Origin: Asaia prunellae JCM 25354
Lineage (GTDB): Bacteria; Pseudomonadota; Alphaproteobacteria; Acetobacterales; Acetobacteraceae
Assembly (NCBI RefSeq): GCF_000613885.1
Contig: NZ_BAJV01000010.1
Span: forward strand, 62,001 to 126,000
Direction: 5' to 3'
DNA: 64,000 nucleotides
In this document: positions 27,572-37,142 of the stretch, one piece after another
How positions within the stretch are numbered: the first letter of the stretch is position 1
How the letters are laid out: each line of letters starts with the position of its first letter
Position numbers and translations under genes: made by a program
The notes under the pieces: model-generated
The model's database searches: none
What the model saw: only the letters and a program-made list of their open reading frames with translations
What the model was told of the DNA's origin: nothing

Positions 27572-28482
27572 ATGCGTCGAATTCTTGTGATCAAGCTTGG
27601 TGCTCTGGGTGATTTCATTCAGGCTTTCGGCCCATTCGCCGCCATAAGGCTCATTGGCCCGGGGCTGAAATTACGCTGCTCACCACTGCACCGTTCAAGG
27701 ATCTGGCACAGGCCAGCCCCTATTTCGATCATGTACAGATTGATAAGCGTCCGCGCTGGAGCAATCTGAGGGGTGTTCTTGCGCTCAGGAAACAGCTGCT
27801 TGGTTATGATCTGGTGATTGATCTGCAGACTTCAGGACGCAGTACAGGGTACTTTCATCTTGCCGGGCAGAAATGCTGGAGCGGTATCGCAAGAAATGGT
27901 CTGTATCGTCACGATAATCCTTATCGCGACGCCATGCATAGTATCGCTCGACAACGCGATCAGCTTGCACGTCTTGGCGTGCCTGAGTCTGGGATTCTTG
28001 ATCTTGACTGGCTGAAAAAGACGAAGCTGGAAATTGACGGTCCTTACGCCGTTCTGGTGCCTGGTGCCGCTCCGCATCGTCCGGCCAAACGCTGGCCTGT
28101 CCGGCATTATGCTGAGCTCGGCCGATATTTGCGAGCACAGGGACTGACTATTGTGGTGGCGGGCACAAAGGTAGAACAGCCTCTTGCTGCCGAGATCGTG
28201 ATGCAGGTACCCGATGCGCTCGATCTGACAGGGAAAACCGATCTTCTGGCACTGGGTGGCGTGTTCGCACGTGCGGCCCTTGCCGTGGGGAATGATACGG
28301 GGCCTATGCATCTTGCCGCCCTGACCGGATGTCCGTCTCTGGTGTTGTTTTCTGCCGAAAGTAACCCCAGGCTGACGGCCCCCAACGGGGTAAGACCTGG
28401 GCAGATACGTATTCTGGCGGTCAACGATCTGCGTCATCTCGATGTTTCCAGGGTTGCGGCCTGCCTGAACTGGGGCCATTAG
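27572..28482 (+). CDS. Glycosyltransferase family 9 (heptosyltransferase-like), with one frame break
   Basis: The N-terminus is MRRILVIKLGALGDFIQAFGPFAAI; the frame then breaks near 27645 and continues AHWPGAEITLLTTAPFKDLAQ in the next frame. Restoring one A (AAGGCT to AAAGGCT) gives 303 residues, the usual length. The C-terminal half has VPGAAPHRPAKRWPVRHYAELGRYL and the GT9 signature AVGNDTGPMHLAALTGCPSLVLF. The family adds heptose or related sugars to lipopolysaccharide core. It lies directly upstream of thrS (about 39 bases). Confidence 0.85.
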
Positions 28483-28521
28483 AACAGCTCGATTCATTTC
28501 TTACGCCAGGAGCGCAAGTCC

Positions 28522-30470
28522 ATGCCTGCCATTACCCTGCCCGATGGTTCCGTTCGCACGTTCGACGGTGCCACGACTGGCACGGCAGTCGCGGCTTCGA
28601 TCGGGCCCGGTCTGGCGCGTGCTGCTGTTGCGATGAGCCTTGATGCAAGCTGGTCGATCTCTCGACCGCAATTGCCGAAGATGCCTCTATCCGCTTCATC
28701 ACGCGCAAGGACGATATCGTTCTCGAGATGATCCGCCATGATACTGCGCATGTGTTGGCTGAGGCTGTTCAGGCGCTCTGGCCGGGTACGCAGGTAACGA
28801 TCGGGCCGTCAATCAAAGATGGTTTCTATTACGATTTCTTCCGCAATCAGCCATTCACGCCTGAGGATTTCGAGGCGATTGAAGGCAAGATGCGCGAGAT
28901 CATCGCAGCCAATGCGCCATTTGAGCGTGAGGAATGGGACCGTGAGGCGGCCATTGCGTTCTTTGAAGAGAAGGGCGAGCGTTTCAAGGCTGAATTGATT
29001 CGCGACCTGCCCGAGAGCGAGACGATTTCGATCTATCGTCAGGGCGCCTGGCTTGATCTGTGCCGTGGCCCGCATATGCGTGGTACGGGTGATATCGGCA
29101 CGGCGTTCAAGCTGATGAAGGTGGCAGGCGCCTATTGGCGCGGCGACCACCGCAACCCCATGTTGACACGTATCTACGGCACGGCTTGGCGCGACCAGAA
29201 AGAGCTTGATGCCTATCTGCATCAGCTTGAGGAAGCCGAAAAGCGCGATCATCGCCGTATCGGGCGTGAAATGGATCTTTTCCACATTCAGGAAGAGGCG
29301 GTGGGTCAGATCTTCTGGCACGCCAAGGGCTGGCGTCTTTACACGGTGCTGCAGGACTACATGCGCCGTATCCAGACCCGTCATGGCTATCAGGAAGTAC
29401 GGACACCGCAGCTCGTGGATCGTGCCCTCTGGGAAGCCTCAGGCCACTGGGACAAATATCGTGAGCATATGTTCATCGCAACCGTTGAGGACGAGGACAA
29501 GACTCTCGCTCTCAAGCCGATGAACTGCCCGTGTCACGTGCAGATCTTCCGCCACGGGTTGCGCTCCTATCGCGAATTGCCGCTGCGTATGGCCGAGTTT
29601 GGCGCCTGCCATCGCTACGAACCCTCAGGTGCGTTGCATGGCATCATGCGCGTACGCGGCTTCACGCAGGATGATGCGCATGTATTCTGCACTGAAGAGC
29701 AGATTGCGAGCGAGACGGCGTCTTTCGTTGCCATGCTTGATGAGGTCTATCGCGATCTGGGTTTCGAGAATTTTCGTGTGAAATTCTCTGACCGGCCTGA
29801 AGCGCGTGCCGGTGACGATGCGACCTGGGACAAGGCTGAGACAGCGCTCAAGGAGGCCTGCGGTCTGGCAGGTGTTTCATTCGAGACCAATCCGGGTGAA
29901 GGTGCTTTCTACGGGCCGAAGCTCGAATTTGTCCTGACGGATGCGATCGGTCGTGACTGGCAGTGCGGCACACTTCAGGTAGATTATATTCTGCCCGAGC
30001 GTCTTGATGCCTCCTATATCGGTGAAGACAGCGCCCGGCATCGTCCGGTCATGCTGCATCGCGCCATTCTGGGGAGCTTCGAGCGCTTCATCGGTATTCT
30101 GATCGAGCAGTTTGCGGGCAAGTTCCCGCTTTGGCTGGCTCCGACGCAGGTGGTTGTTGCCAGCATCGTGACGGATGCCGAGCCTTATGCGCAGGAAGTG
30201 GCTAAGAAGCTGCGCCGGGCAGGACTTCAGGTTGACGTTGATGGCCGCAACGAAAAGATCAATGCCAAGATACGAGAGCATTCAGTAGCCCGTGTTCCGG
30301 TTATTCTGGTGGTGGGGCGTCGTGAGGCAGAAGAAGGCAAGGTTGCCTTGCGCCGTCTCGGTGGTGTCGCTCAGGAAGTGCTGCCACTCGATGAGGCAGT
30401 AGCAAGGTTGACAAATGAGGCGACGCCGCCAGATATGCAGCGTCATTTGAACCGGGACGTAATGTCCTGA
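28522..30470 (+). CDS. thrS: Threonyl-tRNA synthetase, with one frame break
   Basis: Charges tRNA-Thr. Order of domains: TGS ([20 protein letters not shown]), editing domain with [20 protein letters not shown], class II catalytic core ([28 protein letters not shown] motif 2; [10 protein letters not shown] zinc-site Cys) and anticodon domain ([21 protein letters not shown]). The frame breaks near 28645: GATGCAAGCTGG should read GATGGCAAGCTGG, giving [20 protein letters not shown] and a 649-residue protein. thrS is essential and normally single-copy, so the missing G is almost certainly an error in the sequence. AGGAG precedes the ATG. Confidence 0.95.
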
Positions 30471-30634
30471 CAGTAAATCTTGCAATTCCGGTGTTTCGAG
30501 CCTATGTCGGTGCACCGGACCTCACGCTAATAGGACGTTAATAATTTCACGTGAAGGTGATGAAATTTTCGTTCGTTTGGCGCGTAATGAAGTCCGACCG
30601 CAAGTTTGTTTGAAAACGTCGACAGGAGACGACC

Positions 30635-31171
30635 ATAGCTAGACCACCGATGCAGGCCGCACCTACCCGTGAAGGGCCCCGAGTCAACGAGGAAATACGT
30701 GTTCCTCAGGTGCGACTGATTGACGCCGACGGCGAAATGGCCGGTGTCATGACAACGCGCGATGCTCTTGCGCGCGCTTATTCGGTCGGGCTCGACCTTC
30801 TGGAGATCAGCCCGACAGCTGAGCCGCCGGTCGTCAAGATCCTCGACTACGGCAAGTTCAAATACGAACAACAGAAAAAGAAGAACGAAGCGCGCAAGAA
30901 ACAGAAGGTCATCGAGATCAAGGAAGTCAAGGTGCGCCCCAGCACCAATGAAAATGACTACCAGGTTAAGCTGCGAGCAATGAATTCATTCCTTGCCGAA
31001 GGCGACAAGGTAAAGGTGTCGTTGCGCTTCAAGGGCCGAGAGATGGCCCATCAGGAGCTTGGTATCAAGATGCTGGAGCGTATCCGGGTTGAGATGGAAG
31101 AGAAAGCCAAGGTTGAGCAAATGCCCAAGCTTGAAAACCGTCAGATGATTATGGTGCTGGCGCCTCGCTGA
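30635..31171 (+). CDS. infC: Translation initiation factor IF-3 (non-canonical ATA start)
   Basis: Binds the 30S subunit and checks start-codon pairing. Full domain set: the N-terminal [18 protein letters not shown] and [29 protein letters not shown], then the C-terminal [29 protein letters not shown] and terminal [11 protein letters not shown] perfect AGGAG (30624-30628) stands six bases before ATA at 30635, giving [15 protein letters not shown]. The first ATG in frame (30650) is 21 bases from that site, too far. Rare AUU/AUA starts are known for infC, where IF-3 represses its own non-AUG start. Confidence 0.92.
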   Translation: MARPPMQAAPTREGPRVNEEIRVPQVRLIDADGEMAGVMTTRDALARAYSVGLDLLEISPTAEPPVVKILDYGKFKYEQQKKKNEARKKQKVIEIKEVKVRPSTNENDYQVKLRAMNSFLAEGDKVKVSLRFKGREMAHQELGIKMLERIRVEMEEKAKVEQMPKLENRQMIMVLAPR

Positions 31172-31199
31172 CCGACGTTGTAGCCTGATCACTGCAGAA

Positions 31200-31224
31200 A
31201 ACCCGGCTTTGCCGGGTTTTTTTT
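31200..31224 (+). terminator. Rho-independent terminator of infC
   Basis: ACCCGGC-TTT-GCCGGGT (31201-31217) followed by seven T residues, 29 bases after the infC stop. Probably ends the thrS-infC transcript. Confidence 0.96.
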
Positions 31225-31939
31225 GAGCTCAAGGCCGGACGAGGTGATGGTCCCAAGCCATGGAATCAGGATATCGAAATTAGGAGTGGCCTTATCCTCG
31301 ATAGGCAGGAGCCCTGTGTATTCTGAGGTAAGCTATTCTCATAACAGATCACGCGTTGTCTGTTCGTTGAACCTCCTGACTATTCGTCATCATCCATCAC
31401 AACCAGAAAAAGGAATAAATGGCGGTGAGGCGAACTGGGAGATTGTGGCAAAAATGTAGCAGGCAAAGTTACCTATCGGATCGGTTAAGGCGGATTTGTA
31501 GAGCTTAAAAAAATTCAAGAAATAAAAATATTTTAGAAACTACAGACTGTTAACTTTTCGTTATATAGAAATTTTTAAATCTTAGAATTAATATAATGAA
31601 TAATAACGGTATAAGTTTTTGATACAAAAACTTTTTGCAAGAAATAACAATATAGACATCAATTTTTGACATAAATTAACACAAAATATTATATATATGG
31701 CGGATTAACCATAGATTTCTCTTTGACTGTTCTATGCCTTATAAAATTAATTCTTTAGAGAAAGAGACATCGACGAAATGCCTCTAAAAATTACGCTTGT
31801 TTTCATTATTATAATGAAATGTAAATCATGATCACAGTTAGGTGATAATTTAATTACCAAATTAAGTGATTTTAAAGGCGCAAATAGCAAACTAGCGGCA
31901 GTTCGGCGCGTGTATGTCACACAGATGATGGAAAGTTAG
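31225..31939. other. AT-rich intergenic region without a supportable gene
   Basis: About 715 bases. From about 31490 to 31900 the sequence becomes strikingly AT-rich (long A and T runs, TATATATA) against a GC-rich surround. Short open frames exist but have no family features or plausible starts. It contains a candidate promoter (31666-31695) for the exoprotein gene at 31940, leaving a long leader. The base composition suggests acquisition by transfer or a silenced regulatory region. Confidence 0.6.
31666..31695 (+). promoter_or_regulatory. Candidate promoter of the exoprotein gene
   Basis: A perfect -35 TTGACA at 31666-31671 is followed after 18 bases by TATATA (31690-31695); TATTAT at a 15-base spacing is an alternative. 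This would give a leader of about 240 bases before the ATG at 31940. In AT-rich DNA such matches arise by chance, so confidence is limited. Confidence 0.35.
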
Positions 31940-34351
31940 ATGACGATGAGTAATAACGACCAGCAGGATTTGATCGACATCTACACGGATCCAAGTGTGG
32001 ATGGCCCTAACTTTCCCATGAATACACAACAGGTTGTTGATGGTCACATCGTCTATAATGATGAATCCTCGCAGATTGACGGTGGAAGTTCTTCTGACTG
32101 GGCCATTATTCAGTGGAATGCTGCATCAGCATTTGATCCGAAGGCTGGTCTTAACAGTCAAGTCTGGGACAACAATTTTGGTTATTCGGTTGCGCACTGG
32201 ACGCAGGGCTCGGCAACATCAAGTGCTGGTAAAACGAGCTATAACGTTTTTCGTGACCCGGATAACGGGCATTATATTTATCAGCTGGCAGCGCAAGGAG
32301 GAAGGCTGCTCGATGTGCAGCTTTCCGCGATAAAAGAAATTGACGGGAACTATTCCTTCAATCATCAGCTGACAGCTTCTTTTATTCAGGGAATCAGCGA
32401 TTACAAGGGGACGACAGGTACTTATCAGGCCGGAATAAATTTTACAGTCAATTTCCACAGTGCAACGATGAGTTTTGGTCTGTTTTTGCAATTCGAGACT
32501 GTCGACTATACTGGTACTCCTGAGCCGTATGCATATATATCCTCATCTCTTGGTGGATCGATCTACAATGTAACCGGATCTCAGGTTGCTTATATTGATC
32601 CGACTAAGGCGTCGAATAATGGTGTGATGTATCAGACTACCATTGATCTCAATCAGGGTTTGATGGCGGCTATCAAAAGGATAGAATATGCGCACCCAGA
32701 ACTTGCTAGTGAGATAGAGAACTTAAATAACTGGTATTTGAGCGGTGTATACATTGGTGTCGAGACGATAGGAACCGGCTCTTCTTCAGACGTAACAGGC
32801 AACTACAATGTAGAAGATCCAACGATTTCCTACGATACAACAAAGACAGTGTCATATAGCAATGCTTCGACGACTGCTCCAATTGTGAGTATGTCAGCTG
32901 AAAATAGCTCGACAAATGTAGTAAACGATAATAAATCAGAGGTAACAATGCCTAATCTTATCGTCAAAGGTGTCAATAACACAGTTTACATTCCATATAC
33001 TTCAACAGATACTGCTGGGGTGATGGCTAAGAGCTATGCTTCAAGCCTTCAGTCTCTTGTCACAGCTGGTACGCTTGATAACTCCATCCTGTCTCCGGGT
33101 GGAAATAACTTTGTTTCCTCCCAGAAAGCGTCACAAGCTATTATCGATGCTGCGGGTACTTACGGAGTTTCCGGTAACTATTCTAATATTGTAATAGCTT
33201 CGACTAGCAGCAACACATTGGCTGGTGCTGTCACTCTGGATACAACCCAGAATTCTGCCAATTATCTCAATATCATTGCTACAGACCAATATGGTTCCAA
33301 TATCAAGGTCGGAAACGGATCTGGCAGTTTTGCAGCAACCCAGGGCAACAATGTTTTCAATGCCTCTGGTGCTACAGGCAACTGGAATATTGCAACAAGC
33401 TCGGGCAACGATACTATTTATGGTGCGAGCGGTACAAATACCATTACGGGTGGTACCGGTAACAATCTCATCTATCTCGGTGGCTCGAATAACTTTGTTA
33501 CGTCACTTGGCAAGGATACGATTTACGGGGCTGCCGGTGCGATCGATACGGTTTCCATTCAGGGGGGAAGTTCAACAGCGTATCTGAAAACAAACGCTGC
33601 AGTCATGGATTTTTCGACGGGAAATAATATCACGGTTGGTGATAACAGCAGCGTTTACGGCGGTACTTCTTCTGTCGTTAATGTCAGCTCGGGTTCTGCT
33701 ACGGTCACAGGTACGCAAGGAGACACCATATCAGCGGCTGGTAACCTGCAGGTCGTGCATGGCAGCAATCAGAATATCAGCGTCTCCGGCTCCCTCAGTT
33801 TCATTTCAGGCACCGGCAAGACCGCAATCTCGGCGGGTAGTGGTACGATTTACGGTGCTGACGGCCTAACGGCCACGTTGAGTTCTTCTTCACGGCTTCT
33901 TTTCACAGCCAATCAGCCTTACACTACGGGAAACCAGAATATTGATGGACGTGCAGTGGCTGGTGGGCTTTCTGCCTGGACCGGAGCTGGCCAGCAAACC
34001 ATCATTGGCGGTACGGCATCCGATATATTCTATCTGGGAACGGCCTTTACAGGGACGTCAACCACGGATGTGGCAGCGACTGTGACGGGCGGATCTGGTG
34101 CAGGAAATCTCTTCGGTCTGCTTGCCAATCATACAGCGGGTAGCTTTACAATTACGGATTTCAGGGCTGCTGCTGATAACAAGTTTTTCCTCTATAACTA
34201 CAAGCCTACAGATGCTTCGGGCGTTGCTCAGAGTATTCTCAATACAGCTACAGTATCCGGAGGCAATACCTCGGTTATGATTGACGGTTCGGCTAAAGTT
34301 ACATTCCTGGGAGTTACCGATCTCAAGGTGTCTGACTTCTCGATCAGCTGA
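31940..34351 (+). CDS. Large RTX-like repeat exoprotein, probable type I secretion substrate
   Basis: 803 residues, no cysteine, acidic and rich in Gly, Ser, Thr and Asn. There is no N-terminal signal peptide. Residues ~30-300 form a distinct beta-rich domain (WAIIQWNAASAFDPK, SVAHWTQGS, YISSSLGGSIYNVTG) that might be lectin-like. From ~485 on there are degenerate RTX-type repeats (SGNDTIYGASGTNTITGG, TGNNLIYLGG, GKDTIYGAAGAIDTV). The C-terminus (SVMIDGSAKVTFLGVTDLKV, then SDFSIS) resembles the terminal segment of type I-secreted proteins of acetic acid bacteria. GGAAAG precedes the ATG. No ABC exporter is adjacent. Function unknown; an adhesin or matrix protein is a guess. Confidence 0.7.
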   Translation: MTMSNNDQQDLIDIYTDPSVDGPNFPMNTQQVVDGHIVYNDESSQIDGGSSSDWAIIQWNAASAFDPKAGLNSQVWDNNFGYSVAHWTQGSATSSAGKTSYNVFRDPDNGHYIYQLAAQGGRLLDVQLSAIKEIDGNYSFNHQLTASFIQGISDYKGTTGTYQAGINFTVNFHSATMSFGLFLQFETVDYTGTPEPYAYISSSLGGSIYNVTGSQVAYIDPTKASNNGVMYQTTIDLNQGLMAAIKRIEYAHPELASEIENLNNWYLSGVYIGVETIGTGSSSDVTGNYNVEDPTISYDTTKTVSYSNASTTAPIVSMSAENSSTNVVNDNKSEVTMPNLIVKGVNNTVYIPYTSTDTAGVMAKSYASSLQSLVTAGTLDNSILSPGGNNFVSSQKASQAIIDAAGTYGVSGNYSNIVIASTSSNTLAGAVTLDTTQNSANYLNIIATDQYGSNIKVGNGSGSFAATQGNNVFNASGATGNWNIATSSGNDTIYGASGTNTITGGTGNNLIYLGGSNNFVTSLGKDTIYGAAGAIDTVSIQGGSSTAYLKTNAAVMDFSTGNNITVGDNSSVYGGTSSVVNVSSGSATVTGTQGDTISAAGNLQVVHGSNQNISVSGSLSFISGTGKTAISAGSGTIYGADGLTATLSSSSRLLFTANQPYTTGNQNIDGRAVAGGLSAWTGAGQQTIIGGTASDIFYLGTAFTGTSTTDVAATVTGGSGAGNLFGLLANHTAGSFTITDFRAAADNKFFLYNYKPTDASGVAQSILNTATVSGGNTSVMIDGSAKVTFLGVTDLKVSDFSIS

Positions 34352-34611
34352 ATGTATCAGCCAGAGGAATGTGTGAAGATCGGGCAGCCCTCTGTTGCGC
34401 GTAACTAATTACTCAGAATTTACCTGCTTTCATTTGCTGTTGACAGGCTTGCAAGGAACATTTGAGGGTTGATGTTCTCTGCAAGCGCTGTTGGCTAAAG
34501 CAGAAGCCTGATTTTTGTTTAATTCAAAAAAAAGATTGCGAATTGCAGAAGTTGTCTCTGTCTGCAGGGACTCTCACATGTAAAGCGGCTTATGCTCATA
34601 ATTGTCCTGTG

Positions 34612-34977
34612 TCAGTAAATAGATGCTGTTTCGCTATTGAGAAAATCACGCAGGATCAGTGCATGATTGTGGATCTCATCATGGGCTGCATAGAGAAGTG
34701 TTATTTTCTGCGAGCGGGCAAGGCTAAGCAGGATATTCAATTCGTCACTACCTGAGCGTAACTCCGCTACATACTTCTCCCGAAACAGAATCCATTTGCC
34801 GGAATCATGGTCGAACCACTTGCGCAGATCCGTGCTGGGTGCGACATCTTTCAGCCATATGGATGCTTTCAGATCTGCTTTTCGTATTCCTCTTGGCCAT
34901 AGGCGATCTACCAGTATTCTGGTGCCGTCATTGGCATCGGGTGTCTCATAAGCGCGTTTTAGCAAGATTTCGGGCAT
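34612..34977 (-). CDS. DUF488 family protein
   Basis: 121 residues with the family's conserved block: ILVDRLWPRGIRKADLKASIWLKDVAPSTDLRKWFDHD, then FREKYVAEL and KITLLYAAHDEIHNHALILRDFL. Small cytosolic protein of uncertain function (YeaO-like). Intact. It points toward the exoprotein gene and sits in the same AT-richer segment; the 260 bases between the two show no further gene. Confidence 0.85.
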   Translation of the reverse strand: MPEILLKRAYETPDANDGTRILVDRLWPRGIRKADLKASIWLKDVAPSTDLRKWFDHDSGKWILFREKYVAELRSGSDELNILLSLARSQKITLLYAAHDEIHNHALILRDFLNSETASIY

Positions 34978-35145
34978 TATTTTCTGTATTTCTACCCCTG
35001 TATCTTTATTTCATAGACAATCTGATAATACAATATAGTTTTTTTGCGCTCTTGTTTTTCAGACAGCTTTTGATCACGAATTCTGTTTGTCTTTTCGCCC
35101 GCATATCACAAACGAGTTGTTTCAATTTATCTGTGAGAAGGTGCG

Positions 35146-35232
35146 ATGATTGATAAAGACAGGCTCGTCAAGGTTGAAAAATCAATACACACACTTCTCC
35201 AGAACACGCCTGTTCTGGGAGGCTATGAATGA
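35146..35232 (+). CDS. Possible 28-residue small protein
   Basis: ATG at 35146 with GAAGG four bases upstream opens a frame of 28 codons (MIDKDRLVKVEKSIHTLLQN, then TPVLGGYE) ending in TGA. It could form one amphipathic helix. The region is otherwise empty between the divergent DUF488 gene and tRNA-Ser. Support is only the ribosome binding site and an unbroken frame; it may be a chance frame over the hairpin at 35199-35218. Confidence 0.22.
   Translation: MIDKDRLVKVEKSIHTLLQNTPVLGGYE
35199..35218 (-). terminator. Perfect hairpin downstream of tRNA-Ser
   Basis: CCAGAACA-CGCC-TGTTCTGG: eight perfect base pairs and a four-base loop, about 55 bases beyond the 3' end of the tRNA on the minus strand. 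No T-run follows, so it may be a terminator without a U tract or a processing structure. Confidence 0.4.
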
Positions 35233-35273
35233 CAAGCCTGGAATCGGCGTAGATTTTTTCTCTTGAAGGGGGG

Positions 35274-35364
35274 TGGCGGAGAGAGTGGGATTCGAACCCA
35301 CGGTACGCTATTAACGTACACACGCTTTCCAAGCGTGCGCCTTAAGCCGCTCGGCCATCTCTCC
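35274..35364 (-). tRNA. tRNA-Ser (anticodon GGA)
   Basis: On the minus strand the acceptor GGAGAGA (5') pairs with TCTCTCC (3'), followed by discriminator G and encoded CCA. The D-arm GGCCGAGCGGCTTAAGGC, anticodon stem CACGCTT-GGA-AAGCGTG, a long variable arm (type II) and the T-arm GTGGGTTCGAATCCCAC are all intact. Reads UCC/UCU serine codons. 91 bases including CCA. It lies 17 bases after trpF on the same strand. Confidence 0.97.
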
Positions 35365-35381
35365 AGCGCGGGCGGAACATA

Positions 35382-36026
35382 TCAGGTTCTGTCAGGCGCG
35401 CAAGTGCCTCTGGCATTTTTGATAAAATTTCGAATCAGATCAGGGGATTTGTGGCCTGTCTGTATTTCAACGCCGGAGGAAACATCGACGGCAGGGGCGC
35501 CGCTGGCAGAGAGTGCAAGGGCAATATTCTGGGGGGTGAGGCCACCCGCCAGCATCCAGGGTGCCGGTGCCTGCCAGTCAAGCAGGAGAGCCCAGTCCAG
35601 TTTTGCGCCATTGCCGCCAGGGCGTGAGGCGCTGCCGGGAGGGCGTGGCTCGATGACAAAGCCATCGAAGCGGTGATCGGTGGGGAGGTCATCGCGGCTC
35701 TCTACGGCACATGAAAGCCAGACAGGCAGATTGAATCGTTTCCTGATGGCAAGTGCACGCTCAGGTGCGTCATATAGCTGGAGTATGTCGAGCTTTACCG
35801 TTGCAAGTGTTTCCGCAATCTGCTCGTCACTGGCCTCGACGAACAAGCCGACTGTTTGGGGGAGTGTACCCTGATGCGCTGAGAGCAATGAGGCGGCGAT
35901 CTGAGGTGTTATGTAGCGTGGTGATCGGGCAAAGAAAACAAAGCCGACCCAGTCTGCTCCTGCTTCGCAGGCGGCCCGAAGGCTTTTGGCTTCAGTGAGG
36001 CCGCAAATCTTGACACCAGTTCTCAT
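35382..36026 (-). CDS. trpF: Phosphoribosylanthranilate isomerase
   Basis: 214 residues, a TIM barrel. VKICGLTEAKSL carries the catalytic Cys of the KICG motif; ADWVGFVFFARSPRYI, TVGLFVEASDEQI, LDILQLYDAPE and WMLAGGLTPQNIALAL (phosphate-binding GG) follow, and APAVDVSSGVEIQTGHKSPDLI closes the barrel. Catalyses the third step of tryptophan synthesis. It overlaps pyrF by four bases (ATGA). In many relatives trpF precedes trpB-trpA; here the next feature downstream is tRNA-Ser. Confidence 0.96.
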   Translation of the reverse strand: MRTGVKICGLTEAKSLRAACEAGADWVGFVFFARSPRYITPQIAASLLSAHQGTLPQTVGLFVEASDEQIAETLATVKLDILQLYDAPERALAIRKRFNLPVWLSCAVESRDDLPTDHRFDGFVIEPRPPGSASRPGGNGAKLDWALLLDWQAPAPWMLAGGLTPQNIALALSASGAPAVDVSSGVEIQTGHKSPDLIRNFIKNARGTCAPDRT

Positions 36027-36727
36027 GCAGAGGCGAGTTCGCTCTGGATTGCGGCAGCTACTGCGGCCGGATCATTAGCCTGGGTAATAGGGCGCCCAAC
36101 AACAATCCAGTCGGCACCAGCCTGCGCCGCCTGACGTGGTGTCATGATACGTTTCTGATCATCGGTGCTGGAACCTGCGGGTCGTATGCCTGGCACGACC
36201 AGAACCGGAGCTTCACCCAGAGCATCACGAAGCGGACTGATTTCTTCTGCCGAGCAGACCAGTCCGTCAGCGCCGGCCGTCATGGCTAGTTTTCCAAGAC
36301 GTATCACCTGTTCTCGTGGTGTATTGTGGATCCCGGTTTCACGAAGTGCTGGTTCATCGAGGCTTGTCAGTACGGTCACTGCAAGGAGGACGGGTCGATG
36401 TAGCGGGGGGTAAGCAGCATCGATCGCCTGTCTTGCCGCACGGATCATGGCTGAGCCCCCGCTGGCATGAATCGTAAGAAGCGATGCCCCGATGGGAGCG
36501 AGGCTGGTCAGTCCTTTGGCAACCGTATTCGGGATATCGTGCAGCTTGAGATCAAGAAACAGCGTGCGCTTGCCAGCTACATCACGAACGGCAGAAAGAC
36601 CTTGGGCGTAAGTGAATTCCATGCCCAGTTTGATGGCATCGACTACATTATCAAGTTTTTCCGCCCAGTCGCGCGCCTGGTCGAGATCCTGTGTATCGAG
36701 GGCGGCGATCAGACGTGTGCGTTTCAT
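36023..36727 (-). CDS. pyrF: Orotidine 5'-phosphate decarboxylase
   Basis: 234 residues. The active-site motif LFLDLKLHDIPNTVAKG holds the Asp-Lys-Asp catalytic set; LIAALDTQDLDQARDWA begins the barrel, and VVPGIRPAG and DWIVVGRPITQA give the phosphate-binding end. Makes UMP, the last step of pyrimidine synthesis. Translationally coupled to trpF downstream, preceded by lapA with a 42-base gap, so a lapA-pyrF-trpF operon is likely. Confidence 0.97.
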   Translation of the reverse strand: MKRTRLIAALDTQDLDQARDWAEKLDNVVDAIKLGMEFTYAQGLSAVRDVAGKRTLFLDLKLHDIPNTVAKGLTSLAPIGASLLTIHASGGSAMIRAARQAIDAAYPPLHRPVLLAVTVLTSLDEPALRETGIHNTPREQVIRLGKLAMTAGADGLVCSAEEISPLRDALGEAPVLVVPGIRPAGSSTDDQKRIMTPRQAAQAGADWIVVGRPITQANDPAAVAAAIQSELASA

Positions 36728-36769
36728 GTCTACTACATACTCAGTGGGGGTGACGTTAAGAAGGGATAA

Positions 36770-37111
36770 TCAGGAAATGACCGGCGCAGTGGCAGGATTT
36801 TCATGAGGGGGGCGGCTGGTTTCGTTCGCAAGGGTCAGGCGATCAAGGCGCTGATGCAGATCGAGCACCTGACTTTCGAGGGCGCGAACCTGTTGCTCGG
36901 CTTTTCGCGCACGTGAGCGTTGTTTGAATTCACCGATAAGCATGACGAAGCCCCCAAGCAGAAAGCTCGCAGCACCTACGCCCATAACCAGCATGCCCAC
37001 AGAAAACTGCCAGCCGTAGGAAACGATCCAGAGCGACTGGGGATCAGGGTTGCTCAAAGCAAAAGTGATAAGAATGACAAGAAAAACGACGATAACGAGT
37101 AAGCGCACCAT
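36770..37111 (-). CDS. lapA: LapA domain (DUF1049) membrane protein
   Basis: 113 residues: two N-terminal membrane helices (LLVIVVFLVILITFALSN and VGMLVMGVGAASFLLGGFVML) joined by the family motif NPDPQSLWIVSYGWQF, then a basic coiled coil (RSRARKAEQQVRALESQVLDLHQRL). LapA works with LapB in controlling lipopolysaccharide synthesis in enterobacteria; here the family name is certain but the role is inferred. First gene of the pyrF operon. Confidence 0.82.
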   Translation of the reverse strand: MVRLLVIVVFLVILITFALSNPDPQSLWIVSYGWQFSVGMLVMGVGAASFLLGGFVMLIGEFKQRSRARKAEQQVRALESQVLDLHQRLDRLTLANETSRPPHENPATAPVIS

Positions 37112-37142
37112 CGGAAAGACCTCACTTCAACGGGTTATCGGC

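Noticed and set aside
31223-31459. A 78-codon frame after the infC terminator
   Set aside because: No ribosome binding site and no protein-like features; it runs into AT-rich non-coding DNA.
34462-35153. Plus-strand frames of about 100 codons over and around the DUF488 gene
   Set aside because: They overlap the conserved minus-strand DUF488 gene or show no coding character.
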